Both the position numbers and the translations under genes were made by a program. The notes beneath the pieces were generated by a model. It ran no database searches. It was not told where the DNA came from and saw only the letters and a program-made list of their open reading frames with translations. Shown here piece after piece: positions 35,984-44,500 of a stretch of 64,000 bases of DNA. Every line of letters begins with the position of its first letter. Position 1 is the first letter of the stretch. Source of the DNA: Pricia antarctica (GTDB lineage Bacteria > Bacteroidota > Bacteroidia > Flavobacteriales > Flavobacteriaceae); the NCBI RefSeq assembly GCF_900101815.1, contig NZ_FNAO01000007.1, positions 186,001 to 250,000 on the forward strand, given 5' to 3'.

Positions 35984-37906
35984 TCAAGATTTAGTTAAAC
36001 TATAGAGAAAGCTTTCAAGGTTCGTATATCCATCACCGTTGGCGTCAGCATTTCCATCATTCGGATTATTTGGATCGAGATTATTGGTGATTTCCCAATT
36101 ATCGGCCATGCCGTCATTATCGCTATCGTAGTTGTAAGGCCTGGTTACGGATGTGAGAATTGGGAAACCTCCAACTTGATTTTCATGGGTAATTCTTGAC
36201 CCCGTACCATTAATAACGTCGTTTATAATCCTATTATCGGCTTCGTCCCTAAACAAAGATGCACCGACTTTGGATAAAACGGTATTCATAACTTTAGAGT
36301 TCGGCATGGGTGTCAAATCGGAGTTGCAAATTGCCGAACTCCTTAAATGAGGTATGACATCACTATTACCATTTGACGATATAGTTATAGCGCCTCCATC
36401 CTCAGTGTTATCATACTGATACAACCGAGTACCACTTTTAGGTTCGTCCCAAGTACCTAACCTTATGGTTTCCAAAGCCCTTTTCGAGGTGTTGCTGGTT
36501 AGATATACATTACCAATAATGTCGGATTTAGTATTGTAAAATAAAACAGTTCCACGATCGAATCCGTAAATTATATTATTAACAAATTCAACATAGAAAG
36601 TTTGATTTTTATAAAGTATATTTCTTTCCTTGTTATGAGCATATAAATTTTTGAAAAACGTGACATGGCTAACATTATTGTCGACCAAAGTACCATAACC
36701 TTTGTCAACATTTTCTGCAATAATATTATTTTGTATCGTAATATCTTCTAAGAATCCGCTCGCAGAGCCTGCAATATCTAATAAACCATCCCTTCCCCAA
36801 GAAATACTGCAATGGTCCAATACAATGTTCCTAATGGTAGATCCAGACCATGCCCTGATTTTTACTGCGTCGTCTGGTTCATAATTCTCACTTGTTGAAG
36901 CGCCGGTACCTGCAGGTAGCCATGCCTTACCTGGCCTTATTCTCAGATATCGTATAATAACGTTAGAATCATGTATCCAAAAACTAGATCCTTTTAATGC
37001 TATTCCGTCCTCCGGGGCGGTCTGGCCTGCTATGGTTAGATTGCCATAGCCTCTTCTAATTTTCAATGGTTTTGTTAGCGTGATATATCCGGAAACTTCA
37101 AATACAATTGTTCGGGTGCCTTTAATTTTTTCAACCCCGTTTCTCAAACTACCCGGACCACTATCGGCTAGGTTGGTTACATGGTAAACAAATCCACCCC
37201 TGCCTCCTGAAGCATTCTTGCCATAACCCTCGGCACTAGGAAATGCTTTTAAAGATCCTAAATCAGTTGTAACAGTAACTACTGCTTCTTGAGTGGTCTT
37301 TTTGTTATCTTCGTCAGTAGTCTCGACAGTGTAGGTAAACTCGTCGGTAATCGTTTCTTTGGGTTGGTCTTGTTGAGCTTGTTGTTGTATTTCCTGCTGC
37401 TGGGGCGTTTGTTCGGTTTCTTTTATTCCTACGTTTGGGTTTTTTATCGTATCTTCCTTTACTGGAGTTTCCTGTGGGGTATCGGACTGCTCCGCTATGA
37501 TGTTCTCTTCTCCATTCCCATATTCTGCGGGGGTGAATTGAGAATCCTCTAGGTCACCACCGGTATTATTTTGCGTTTCAGGTGTATCTGAGGAATCTGG
37601 GTAATAAGTCAAAGTTTTGTCTTCATTAATTACCACAGTACCCTTGGTAGGTTGTGAGGTTTCAACAATTTTTACTTTATCGGGGTTGACAAATGTGTCA
37701 TTTGCCAGAACATCAAGAACAATACTTTTTTGTGGGGCGACCACGAAATTATCGCCAATGGCCAAATTGCCGATAAAGCGCGCTTCCCGAAAATCGGACA
37801 CGATGTAATCAGCTAACAAGTCGGTATCCTTACTACAGGAAAAAAGTGAAACCAAGATAAAAACAAGTATCATCGATTGAACGATTTTTAAAAAGGATAT
37901 TCTCAT
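35984..37906 (-). CDS. Surface lipoprotein with split Ig-like domain and pectate-lyase-like beta-helix (PL1-like)
   Basis: The signal peptide ends in a lipobox 'LVSLFSCSK', so Cys23 or so is lipidated. Residues about 45-105 begin a cadherin/Ig-like domain ('VLDVLANDTFVNPDKVKI'). A Pro/Gln/Glu-rich stretch of about 90 residues follows, and then the rest of that domain ('DEFTYTVETTDEDNKKTTQE'). From about 215 to 600 is a right-handed beta-helix of the PL1 pectate-lyase-like type ('AFPSAEGYGKNASGGRGGFV', 'NLTIAGQTAPEDGIAL'). A Ca-binding-like Asp/Asn tail ends the protein. It could cut or edit a GalA-containing polymer; the catalytic residues cannot be confirmed. Confidence 0.8.
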   Translation of the reverse strand: MRISFLKIVQSMILVFILVSLFSCSKDTDLLADYIVSDFREARFIGNLAIGDNFVVAPQKSIVLDVLANDTFVNPDKVKIVETSQPTKGTVVINEDKTLTYYPDSSDTPETQNNTGGDLEDSQFTPAEYGNGEENIIAEQSDTPQETPVKEDTIKNPNVGIKETEQTPQQQEIQQQAQQDQPKETITDEFTYTVETTDEDNKKTTQEAVVTVTTDLGSLKAFPSAEGYGKNASGGRGGFVYHVTNLADSGPGSLRNGVEKIKGTRTIVFEVSGYITLTKPLKIRRGYGNLTIAGQTAPEDGIALKGSSFWIHDSNVIIRYLRIRPGKAWLPAGTGASTSENYEPDDAVKIRAWSGSTIRNIVLDHCSISWGRDGLLDIAGSASGFLEDITIQNNIIAENVDKGYGTLVDNNVSHVTFFKNLYAHNKERNILYKNQTFYVEFVNNIIYGFDRGTVLFYNTKSDIIGNVYLTSNTSKRALETIRLGTWDEPKSGTRLYQYDNTEDGGAITISSNGNSDVIPHLRSSAICNSDLTPMPNSKVMNTVLSKVGASLFRDEADNRIINDVINGTGSRITHENQVGGFPILTSVTRPYNYDSDNDGMADNWEITNNLDPNNPNDGNADANGDGYTNLESFLYSLTKS

Positions 37907-38082
37907 AAGTAGGTTATGATTTTGGGGTTTTGTATCACGGCTCCAATTTGGGGATGGATACCTCTCACTTATTTTATGCTACGTTGAGCACTATTCTGTT
38001 TAGATAATTTTTGTCTACAACATATCTATACGAATTTGTAAAACTAATCCAATTCCACAGGATTCTTGTCATCGAATTATCT

Positions 38083-38106
38083 ATTCACGTATTCACGTAT
38101 TCACGG
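38083..38106. repeat. Octanucleotide tandem repeat (3 units)
   Basis: ATTCACGT twice and ATTCACGG once, with no interruption. It belongs with the other 6- to 8-base arrays in intergenic gaps of this window. Confidence 0.7.
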
Positions 38107-38159
38107 GAAATAGCATGTTTTTAAAACTCCATGGCCTGAGAAATATTGTGAAGTGTACA

Positions 38160-38175
38160 ATTTTATCGATAAAAT
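38160..38175. promoter_or_regulatory. Perfect 16-base palindrome
   Basis: ATTTTATCGATAAAAT reads the same on both strands. It sits about 250 bases upstream of the lipoprotein start at 37906 and could be an operator for a dimeric regulator, or could be chance in AT-rich DNA. Confidence 0.35.
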
Positions 38176-38226
38176 GCATTTTTTAGTAGCAAAACGCAAA
38201 TGAATATGTCGACAATTTTAATTGGC

Positions 38227-38565
38227 TCATTTAGGGACAGAATTTCTCGTCTCTAGGCGAAGGCTTCGATCTAAGATTTTTTTTATATGAATTATTAGAA
38301 TACTTCTCATTCCTTTAAACTGATAAAAATCAATATTTTCTGAATCACAAATATTAGTAAGGATATTTGCTGTAGCCACACTTATCCGAAATTTTTTAAC
38401 TTTTAAATCATCAAAAAACCTGACTCCTAAGAACATTTCCCCATGTTCATGTTGGTTTTTCGTTTCAAGGGTTTCAGACATCTGGTGCAGGGTGTCAAGG
38501 TCAAATCCTCGTGTTATGGTTTGATGAAATTCAAGTAGATAACCGACGCTTTTTCGGGGTGGCAC
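38227..38565 (-). CDS. Hypothetical protein, possibly a non-functional remnant
   Basis: An open frame of 112 codons on the minus strand that I do not recognise. The product is basic, has no signal peptide or membrane helix, and shows no motif I can name. It is isolated in a gap of 859 bases between two glycan-locus genes and is flanked by short palindromes and repeats, so it may be a leftover of an older gene or a chance frame. Confidence 0.25.
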   Translation of the reverse strand: MPPRKSVGYLLEFHQTITRGFDLDTLHQMSETLETKNQHEHGEMFLGVRFFDDLKVKKFRISVATANILTNICDSENIDFYQFKGMRSILIIHIKKILDRSLRLETRNSVPK

Positions 38566-38641
38566 CTATGAGACCGTAGGTACTTTGGTTATCTATGGAT
38601 AGGTAACCGATGAATTAATAATGAAGTCATTAAAGAGTTTT

Positions 38642-38684
38642 GAAGCAACCAATAAATACGATGATTTCTGGATTGGGTTGCTTC
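38642..38684. repeat. Inverted repeat in the gap before a GT4 gene
   Basis: GAAGCAACC (38642-38650) and GGTTGCTTC (38676-38684) form a perfect 9-base stem with a 25-base loop. There is no T-run on either side typical of an intrinsic terminator. It may be part of a decayed mobile element or an RNA structure. The rest of 38566-38765 shows nothing recognisable. Confidence 0.4.
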
Positions 38685-38765
38685 AGGTGGTTTGAAATCG
38701 GACCAAATCTTTTAACCTTTAGCGAGGAGTAGTTTTAATTGGATTGTATCTAGAAAAAGGTTCGT

Positions 38766-39848
38766 TTATCCAGAATATAATTCAATATAGTGATTGACCA
38801 TAATATTTAAATCGTATTTTTTTGAGCGAGCCATGCAATCTTTCACAATTTTATTATAATAGATTTTATCCGTAAATAATTCGTCAATCATTTCTGCCAA
38901 CCTGACCGAGTTGTTTTTAGGGAAAAGTAATCCTGCACCTTCAACTACTTCGGTTAGTCCAGGAACATTGGAAGCGATAAAAGGTTTTCCCGAAGCTAAG
39001 CCTTCCACGCTGGCCAGTGAAAGGCCTTCGTAGTGGGAAGATAATATAACGATATCAGCGGTTTTTAAAAGTTGTGGCACATCTGTTCTCACCCCTAAAA
39101 AATGTACTCGATTTTCGACATATAACTCTTTAGCCAAACTTTCACAATACGACATTAATTCTCCTTTTCCTACAAGTAATAGGTGGACGTTAGCGTTTAA
39201 TCTTTCAAGAGCTTTTATCAATATTGCCTGATTTTTTTGCTTTCGAAACGAAGAGACCTGTATTAGTATTTTTTGATCATCATTAAGGCCAAGCTGTTCT
39301 CTATCGATCGCTTTGGCTGAAGCGATAGTTTCTAGGTTCACTCCATTATAAATATTTACCACTTTACTTTTTTTTGTCATTAAATGCACATCCAAGCTTT
39401 TACGAACTGCATCGGAGATAGCAATATGGCAATCGTACTTTCTATAAATTATATTATCGATTTGTCGATAAAACCAATTGCCCATTCTACGGTTTTTCGT
39501 ATTGTGTTCCGTATGGATCAGCTTTCCATTGAAACTTTTACGCACTGCCAGTGCTGTCCAATAAACAGCAGGGAATAGATGTACGTGAACAACGTCATAT
39601 TTATTTTGCAGCAGATGCTTTCTTATTTTTAGGATATGAGAAGGATTATAGATGTTGGTATTCTCGCTTAAGAAATGAACTGTGATGTCCGTCCGTGTTA
39701 AAACTTCTTGCTCCAATAATGAATTGGTGGTTTTAAAAAGTAATATATCAACTTGGTGACCTTTTTCAATTATTTTTTTTGAGGCTTCCACAACTAATTT
39801 TTCAGCACCACCAATAAGTAAAGAATTAATAATTTGAAGTATATGCAT
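38766..39848 (-). CDS. Family 4 glycosyltransferase
   Basis: A 360-residue GT-B protein: 'MHILQIINSLLIGGAEKLVV' opens the acceptor domain, 'ILIQVSSFRKQKNQAILIKA' is the donor-domain entry, and the E-x7-E motif is in 'YEGLSLASVEGLASGKP'. 'KLIHTEHNTKNRRMGNW' is typical of GT4s of capsule loci. It is the first gene of the minus-strand block on this side, divergent from the sulfation operon across a 496-base gap, so the two blocks may be co-regulated from there. Confidence 0.9.
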   Translation of the reverse strand: MHILQIINSLLIGGAEKLVVEASKKIIEKGHQVDILLFKTTNSLLEQEVLTRTDITVHFLSENTNIYNPSHILKIRKHLLQNKYDVVHVHLFPAVYWTALAVRKSFNGKLIHTEHNTKNRRMGNWFYRQIDNIIYRKYDCHIAISDAVRKSLDVHLMTKKSKVVNIYNGVNLETIASAKAIDREQLGLNDDQKILIQVSSFRKQKNQAILIKALERLNANVHLLLVGKGELMSYCESLAKELYVENRVHFLGVRTDVPQLLKTADIVILSSHYEGLSLASVEGLASGKPFIASNVPGLTEVVEGAGLLFPKNNSVRLAEMIDELFTDKIYYNKIVKDCMARSKKYDLNIMVNHYIELYSG

Positions 39849-40344
39849 GAAAAGACTATTTTAGGATGTCCGCTTAAATCAAACTAATAGCAAATACCCC
39901 AAAGGTTTACGAGGTTTTCAGTGTAGTAAAATATAATGCGTTTTAATACCAAAAGATTTCATTTATCACACCAGAAATTTCATTCAGCCATTATGAGCGA
40001 TAAATTTTTTGGATAGATACATCTAAACTCTAATCGGATTATTGTTATACATTGGTACTTACTTTTTACAGAATTAAGTTTTAAAATCTTTTTTATAACG
40101 CTTGAATAAGAGTTTTAAACCGATTCAATGGTAAGGTTAGCTTAATATCATGGATTAAGTAAAACTTGCTTTACGATTCATGGTATTTGAAAAGAGCTTG
40201 GTTAAATTTACAAATTTACAAATGAAGACTGAAACTCACATTAATTCATCTTTTTCATCTTACTAATTGGTTCTTCATCGTAATAAAAGCTTTAAAATAG
40301 GAAAAATCCCTCTATTTTACGAGTTTTACGATATTTAAAAGCCT
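39849..40344. other. Divergent intergenic region (496 bases) between the glycan and sulfation blocks
   Basis: AT-rich, with no gene on either strand. It must hold outward promoters for the GT4 gene to the left and cysQ to the right, but I find no clean TAnnTTTG box. AAATTTAC occurs twice in tandem at 40204-40219, another 8-base repeat. Confidence 0.5.
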
Positions 40345-41151
40345 ATGGGTATATCTGCTAAAATTTTGCGCATTGCGATTGATGCTTCAATCTTTGCTGG
40401 CAAAGTAATAATGGAAGTTTATGAGAAACCACATTATACTTCTGAATTAAAACAAGATCAATCGCCTTTGACAGAAGCGGACTTGGCCGCTAGTAAGGTT
40501 ATCAACTTCAGTTTGGCAAATACAGGATATCCTATTATTAGCGAGGAGAATAAAAATAGTAACTATGACATTCGAAAAGATTGGAAATACTGTTGGATTG
40601 TTGATCCCCTCGATGGAACCAAGGAATTTATTAAGCGTAATGGCGAGTTCACGGTAAACATTGCCCTATGTAAAAATGGTATCCCTATCTTAGGGGTGAT
40701 TTATGTTCCTTTTACACGCGAGTTGTTCTATGCTGATGTTCATAGGGAAGAGGCATTTAAAACAATTGTGGACAACGATTATAAATTGGCAGCCAAAGTT
40801 TTTGACGTCACTGATCGTATTTATCCTGCAAAACCAAACAAGAAATCGATACGTGTGGTTGGCAGTAGGTCCCATATGAACCAAATGACCTTGGATTATA
40901 TCTCAGCCCTCGAAAAAGAATATGAAAATGTAGATATTGTTTCGAAGGGCAGTTCGTTAAAGTTCTGTTTGGTCGCTGAAGGCATAGCAGATGTTTACCC
41001 GAGGTTTGCTCCTACGATGGAATGGGATACGGCAGCCGGTCAAGCCATTTGTAGTGCGGTCGGTCTAAAAGTCAATGAACGTGATACGAAAAAGCCTTTG
41101 TTATATAATAAGGATGATTTGCTCAATCCTTTTTTCATAGTACACCATTAA
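40345..41151 (+). CDS. cysQ: 3'(2'),5'-bisphosphate nucleotidase CysQ
   Basis: This member of the inositol-monophosphatase superfamily dephosphorylates PAP, the by-product of PAPS-dependent sulfotransferases and of PAPS reductase. The metal-binding signature 'WIVDPLDGTKEFIKRNGEFT' and the C-terminal 'PTMEWDTAAGQAI' are both clear, and 'SEENK' gives the first Glu pair. The 268-residue length fits. It is the first gene of the plus-strand operon and shares one base with the next gene. In an operon that ends with sulfotransferases, PAP removal relieves product inhibition of sulfation. Confidence 0.93.
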   Translation: MGISAKILRIAIDASIFAGKVIMEVYEKPHYTSELKQDQSPLTEADLAASKVINFSLANTGYPIISEENKNSNYDIRKDWKYCWIVDPLDGTKEFIKRNGEFTVNIALCKNGIPILGVIYVPFTRELFYADVHREEAFKTIVDNDYKLAAKVFDVTDRIYPAKPNKKSIRVVGSRSHMNQMTLDYISALEKEYENVDIVSKGSSLKFCLVAEGIADVYPRFAPTMEWDTAAGQAICSAVGLKVNERDTKKPLLYNKDDLLNPFFIVHH

Positions 41152-41567
41152 TGGAAAATATTTCCTTTAAAAGACATTTTGCTAAGACTGTTACATGGCG
41201 CCTTGTCGGTACATTGGACACCATTTTACTGTCTTGGGTCATCACCGGAAATCCATTTACAGGTCTTAAGATTGGAGCATCCGAGGTGATAACAAAAATG
41301 ATACTTTATTATTTTCATGAAAGAATTTGGATACATCTTGGCGTACCGGATAGTCGGCGAAGACACATTCTAAAAACCATAACTTGGCGAATAATAGGTA
41401 CTTTTGATACTATTCTCCTTTCATGGTTTATCACTGGAAGTGTACAAACAGGATTACAGATTGGTGGGGTAGAGGTGGTAACCAAAATGATTTTGTATTA
41501 CTTCCACGAACGCGCTTGGTACCGAATCAATTTTGGATTAGAAAAGAGAAAAAGAGCTAGAAAATGA
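41151..41567 (+). CDS. DUF2061 membrane protein, internally duplicated
   Basis: The 138-residue product consists of two copies of one unit: 'HFAKTVTWRLVGTLDTILLS' to 'ITKMILYYFHERIW' and 'HILKTITWRIIGTFDTILLS' to 'VTKMILYYFHERAW'. Each copy has two short hydrophobic helices. DUF2061 proteins recur beside sulfate-activation genes (cysC, cysD, cysN) in many bacteria, but their role is unknown; sulfate handling at the membrane is an inference from context. It overlaps cysQ by one base and cysC by four. Confidence 0.85.
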   Translation: MENISFKRHFAKTVTWRLVGTLDTILLSWVITGNPFTGLKIGASEVITKMILYYFHERIWIHLGVPDSRRRHILKTITWRIIGTFDTILLSWFITGSVQTGLQIGGVEVVTKMILYYFHERAWYRINFGLEKRKRARK

Positions 41568-42157
41568 AAAAAAATATTGTAACCCAAAAATTTAAAATCG
41601 GAAGAGACCTCCGACAGAAGGCAAATGGGCATAATTCTTTTCTTGTGTTTTTTACCGGCTTGTCCGGATCGGGAAAATCGACTATCGCAAATGCTCTCGA
41701 ACAAAAGCTGTACGATTTGGATATAAAGACCTATGTGCTTGACGGAGACAATGTACGGAAGGGCATTAACAAAAACCTTAGCTTTAGTGAGAAGGATCGA
41801 TCGGAAAATATTAGAAGAATCGGTGAAATCTCTAAATTATTTGTAGATGCAGGTATCGTAGTTCTTGCCGCTTTTATCGCGCCCTATAAAAAAGATAGGG
41901 AATTTATAAAAAAAATAATGGGCAAGGACAACTATGTGGAAGTGTACGTAAATACAAGTTTGGAAGAGTGCGAGCGGCGCGATGTTAAAGGCCTTTATAA
42001 AATGGCAAGGAAAGGGGAAATCAAAAATATGACGGGTATTTCCGCTCCTTATGAAGAACCTAAATTTCCAACAATCGAACTAGACCAAAACCAATCTGTC
42101 GACGAAGCCGTGGCTCTTATATTCTCGGAAATTAAAAATAAACTAAGCCTAAAATGA
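41564..42157 (+). CDS. cysC: Adenylylsulfate kinase CysC
   Basis: It phosphorylates APS at the 3' position to give PAPS. The P-loop 'GLSGSGKST' is at 32-40, 'YVLDGDNVRKGINKNL' carries the APS-binding residues, 'RSENIRRIGEISKLF' is conserved, and 'PYEEPKFPTIELD' closes the site. The length of 197 residues matches stand-alone CysC. It overlaps the DUF2061 gene by four bases and precedes cysD by one base. In Bacteroidota this kinase is needed only when PAPS is a final product or the reductase uses PAPS. Confidence 0.94.
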   Translation: MKKNIVTQKFKIGRDLRQKANGHNSFLVFFTGLSGSGKSTIANALEQKLYDLDIKTYVLDGDNVRKGINKNLSFSEKDRSENIRRIGEISKLFVDAGIVVLAAFIAPYKKDREFIKKIMGKDNYVEVYVNTSLEECERRDVKGLYKMARKGEIKNMTGISAPYEEPKFPTIELDQNQSVDEAVALIFSEIKNKLSLK

Positions 42158-42158
42158 T

Positions 42159-43064
42159 ATGAGTCAATATTTTTTGAATTATCTGGATGAGTTGGAGTCG
42201 GAAGCCATATATGTTTTACGTGAGGTACAGGCCCAATTCCAAAATCCGGTTATACTTTTTTCGGGAGGGAAAGATTCCATCGTAGTAACCCATTTGGCAA
42301 AAAAAGCCTTTTATCCCAGTCAGATTCCCTTTGCCTTTATGCACGTTGATACAGGTCATAATTTTCCCGAGACAATCAAATTTCGGGATGATTTAATAAA
42401 ATCATTGGAGGCGCGTTTGATTGTCGGATCTGTGCAAACTGCGATTGACGAAGGGCGTGTCGTCGAAGAAAAAGGGAAGAGTGCTACACGAAATGCGCTG
42501 CAAATTACTACGTTACTTGACGCCATTGCAGATAATAAGGTGGATTGTGCCATAGGAGGTGGAAGAAGAGATGAGGAAAAAGCGAGGGCAAAAGAACGTT
42601 TTTTTTCCCATCGCGATGATTTCGGACAATGGGATCCCAAAAATCAGCGTCCCGAACTTTGGAATCTTTTTAACGGTAAATATTTTGAAGGTGAACATTT
42701 TAGGGTTTTTCCCATCAGCAATTGGACTGAAATGGATGTCTGGAATTATATTAAGAAAGAACAAATCGAAGTCCCTTCCTTGTATCTTGCCCACGATAGG
42801 GAAGTAGTTTGGAGAAACAATTCGTGGATTCCCAATTCTGAGTTCTTAGTGCTCGATGCGAAAGAAAAAGTTGAAATCAAAAAAGTAAGGTTCAGGACTT
42901 TGGGAGATATTACAATCACAGGAGGTATAGAATCTGAAGCAGATACCTTGGATAAAATCGTTACGGAAGTATCGGCCATGAAAATGACCGAGCGGGGAAA
43001 TCGCAGTGACGATAAGCGTTCGGAAACTGCGATGGAAGACCGGAAAAAACAAGGATATTTTTAA
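42159..43064 (+). CDS. cysD: Sulfate adenylyltransferase subunit 2 CysD
   Basis: This catalytic subunit forms APS from ATP and sulfate. The PP-loop 'SGGKDS' is at 35-40, and 'MHVDTGHNFPETIKFRD' and 'GGGRRDEEKARAKERFFS' are family hallmarks. The 301 residues match CysD. It forms a heterodimer with the GTPase CysN encoded next, with a 22-base gap. Confidence 0.95.
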   Translation: MSQYFLNYLDELESEAIYVLREVQAQFQNPVILFSGGKDSIVVTHLAKKAFYPSQIPFAFMHVDTGHNFPETIKFRDDLIKSLEARLIVGSVQTAIDEGRVVEEKGKSATRNALQITTLLDAIADNKVDCAIGGGRRDEEKARAKERFFSHRDDFGQWDPKNQRPELWNLFNGKYFEGEHFRVFPISNWTEMDVWNYIKKEQIEVPSLYLAHDREVVWRNNSWIPNSEFLVLDAKEKVEIKKVRFRTLGDITITGGIESEADTLDKIVTEVSAMKMTERGNRSDDKRSETAMEDRKKQGYF

Positions 43065-43086
43065 ACAAAATATTAGGCGTAATATT

Positions 43087-44343
43087 ATGAAAATAGACAA
43101 CAATCAATTATTAAGATTTACAACAGCGGGCAGTGTCGATGATGGCAAAAGTACTTTGATTGGAAGACTTTTATATGATTCTAAATCGATATTCGAAGAT
43201 CAAATCGAAGCCATTGCGAACACAAGTAAAAAGAAGGGATTTGATGGTATAGACTTAGCACTGTTCACTGATGGTCTCCGAGATGAGCGCGAACAAGGAA
43301 TCACGATTGATGTAGCTTATAGGTATTTTACCACCCCCAAACGAAAATTTATTATCGCCGATACGCCAGGCCACATTCAATATACCCGAAATATGGTGAC
43401 GGGGGCCTCAACGGCCAATGTAGCAATTATTCTAATAGATGCAAGGCATGGAGTGATAGAACAGACCAAAAGACATGCATTCATTGCTTCTTTGCTACAC
43501 ATACCACATGTGATTGTATGTATCAATAAAATGGATTTGGTAGGTTATAAAGAAGAGAACTTCAACAAAATCACCAAAGAATTTGAAGAATTTTCTTCGA
43601 AAATGCTTACAAAAGACTTTCGCTTTATTCCTATAAGTGCATTACATGGTGATAATGTGGTCAACCGTTCTGAAAATATGCCATGGTATTTAGGGGCACC
43701 CCTTTTGCACACTTTAGAAACCCTACACATAAGCAGCGATATCAATAAGGTAGATGCCAGATTTCCGGTACAAACGGTGTTGCGGCCTCAGCGAGAGGGC
43801 TTTTATGACTATCGTGCCTATGCAGGGAGATTGGCTAGTGGCATTCTTCGCATAGGGGATAAAGTCACCATTATGCCTTCTGGCTTTACGTCTACCATCA
43901 AAGGTATCGAAGGGCCATCTGGGAAGCTCGAAGAAGCCATTGCGCCCCTGTCAATCTCAATTGAGCTTACCGATGACATTGACGTGAGTCGAGGAGATAT
44001 GATAGTACGGTCCAACAATATGCCAGAGGCAGCACAAGACATAGAGGTTATGCTTTGTTGGCTAGGTGATGCTGATGCCAGACCAAGGGCCAAGTATACG
44101 ATAATGCATACCTCAAATGAACAGAAAGCTATGATTAAGGAGGTGGTTTACAAAATCGATATCAACACGCTCGGTCGAAAAAGTGATGAAAAAGAATTAC
44201 AGATGAATGATATCTGTAAGGTGAAAATTAGAACGACTAAGCCACTAATGATTGATTCTTACCGAGAAAACCGAAATACAGGTAGTATCATCCTTATCGA
44301 TGATTCCACCAATGAAACTGTTGCTGCCGGTATGATCGTATAA
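43087..44343 (+). CDS. cysN: Sulfate adenylyltransferase subunit 1 CysN (GTPase)
   Basis: This is the EF-Tu-like GTPase that drives APS formation by CysD. 'TAGSVDDGKSTLIGRLLYDS' is the G1 loop, 'DTPGHIQYTRNM' G3 and 'CINKMDLVG' G4. The 418 residues lack the fused CysC domain of NodQ, consistent with the separate cysC gene. I use ATG 43087; a longer frame from 43006 overlaps cysD and its N-terminus does not resemble CysN. A 157-base gap follows before the arylsulfotransferase-like gene. Confidence 0.95.
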   Translation: MKIDNNQLLRFTTAGSVDDGKSTLIGRLLYDSKSIFEDQIEAIANTSKKKGFDGIDLALFTDGLRDEREQGITIDVAYRYFTTPKRKFIIADTPGHIQYTRNMVTGASTANVAIILIDARHGVIEQTKRHAFIASLLHIPHVIVCINKMDLVGYKEENFNKITKEFEEFSSKMLTKDFRFIPISALHGDNVVNRSENMPWYLGAPLLHTLETLHISSDINKVDARFPVQTVLRPQREGFYDYRAYAGRLASGILRIGDKVTIMPSGFTSTIKGIEGPSGKLEEAIAPLSISIELTDDIDVSRGDMIVRSNNMPEAAQDIEVMLCWLGDADARPRAKYTIMHTSNEQKAMIKEVVYKIDINTLGRKSDEKELQMNDICKVKIRTTKPLMIDSYRENRNTGSIILIDDSTNETVAAGMIV

Positions 44344-44500
44344 ACAACTTTGTACAACCAAAAGGTGAAATAAAAGCGGATAACTGACATATTCTTAGGT
44401 TGACTTTAATTTGAGATTTACAACAACGAGAAATTTGAAGTTATAACGAATTAAAAACTTAAAATACGGATATTCTTCATTTTCTTACTTTCTTTGTTAT

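Larger units (their letters stand above)
37907..38226. other. Intergenic region (320 bases) with an octamer triplet
   Basis: Probable promoter region of the pectate-lyase-like gene, reading left. I see no TAnnTTTG box in good register. Bases 38083-38106 are three tandem copies of an 8-base unit (ATTCACGT, ATTCACGT, ATTCACGG). A 16-base perfect palindrome follows at 38160-38175. No gene is recognisable. Confidence 0.5.

Noticed and set aside
40345-44343. Assimilatory sulfate reduction operon
   Set aside because: No cysH, cysI/J or sir gene is adjacent, and sulfotransferase genes follow; sulfation is the simpler reading, though the rest of the genome is unseen.
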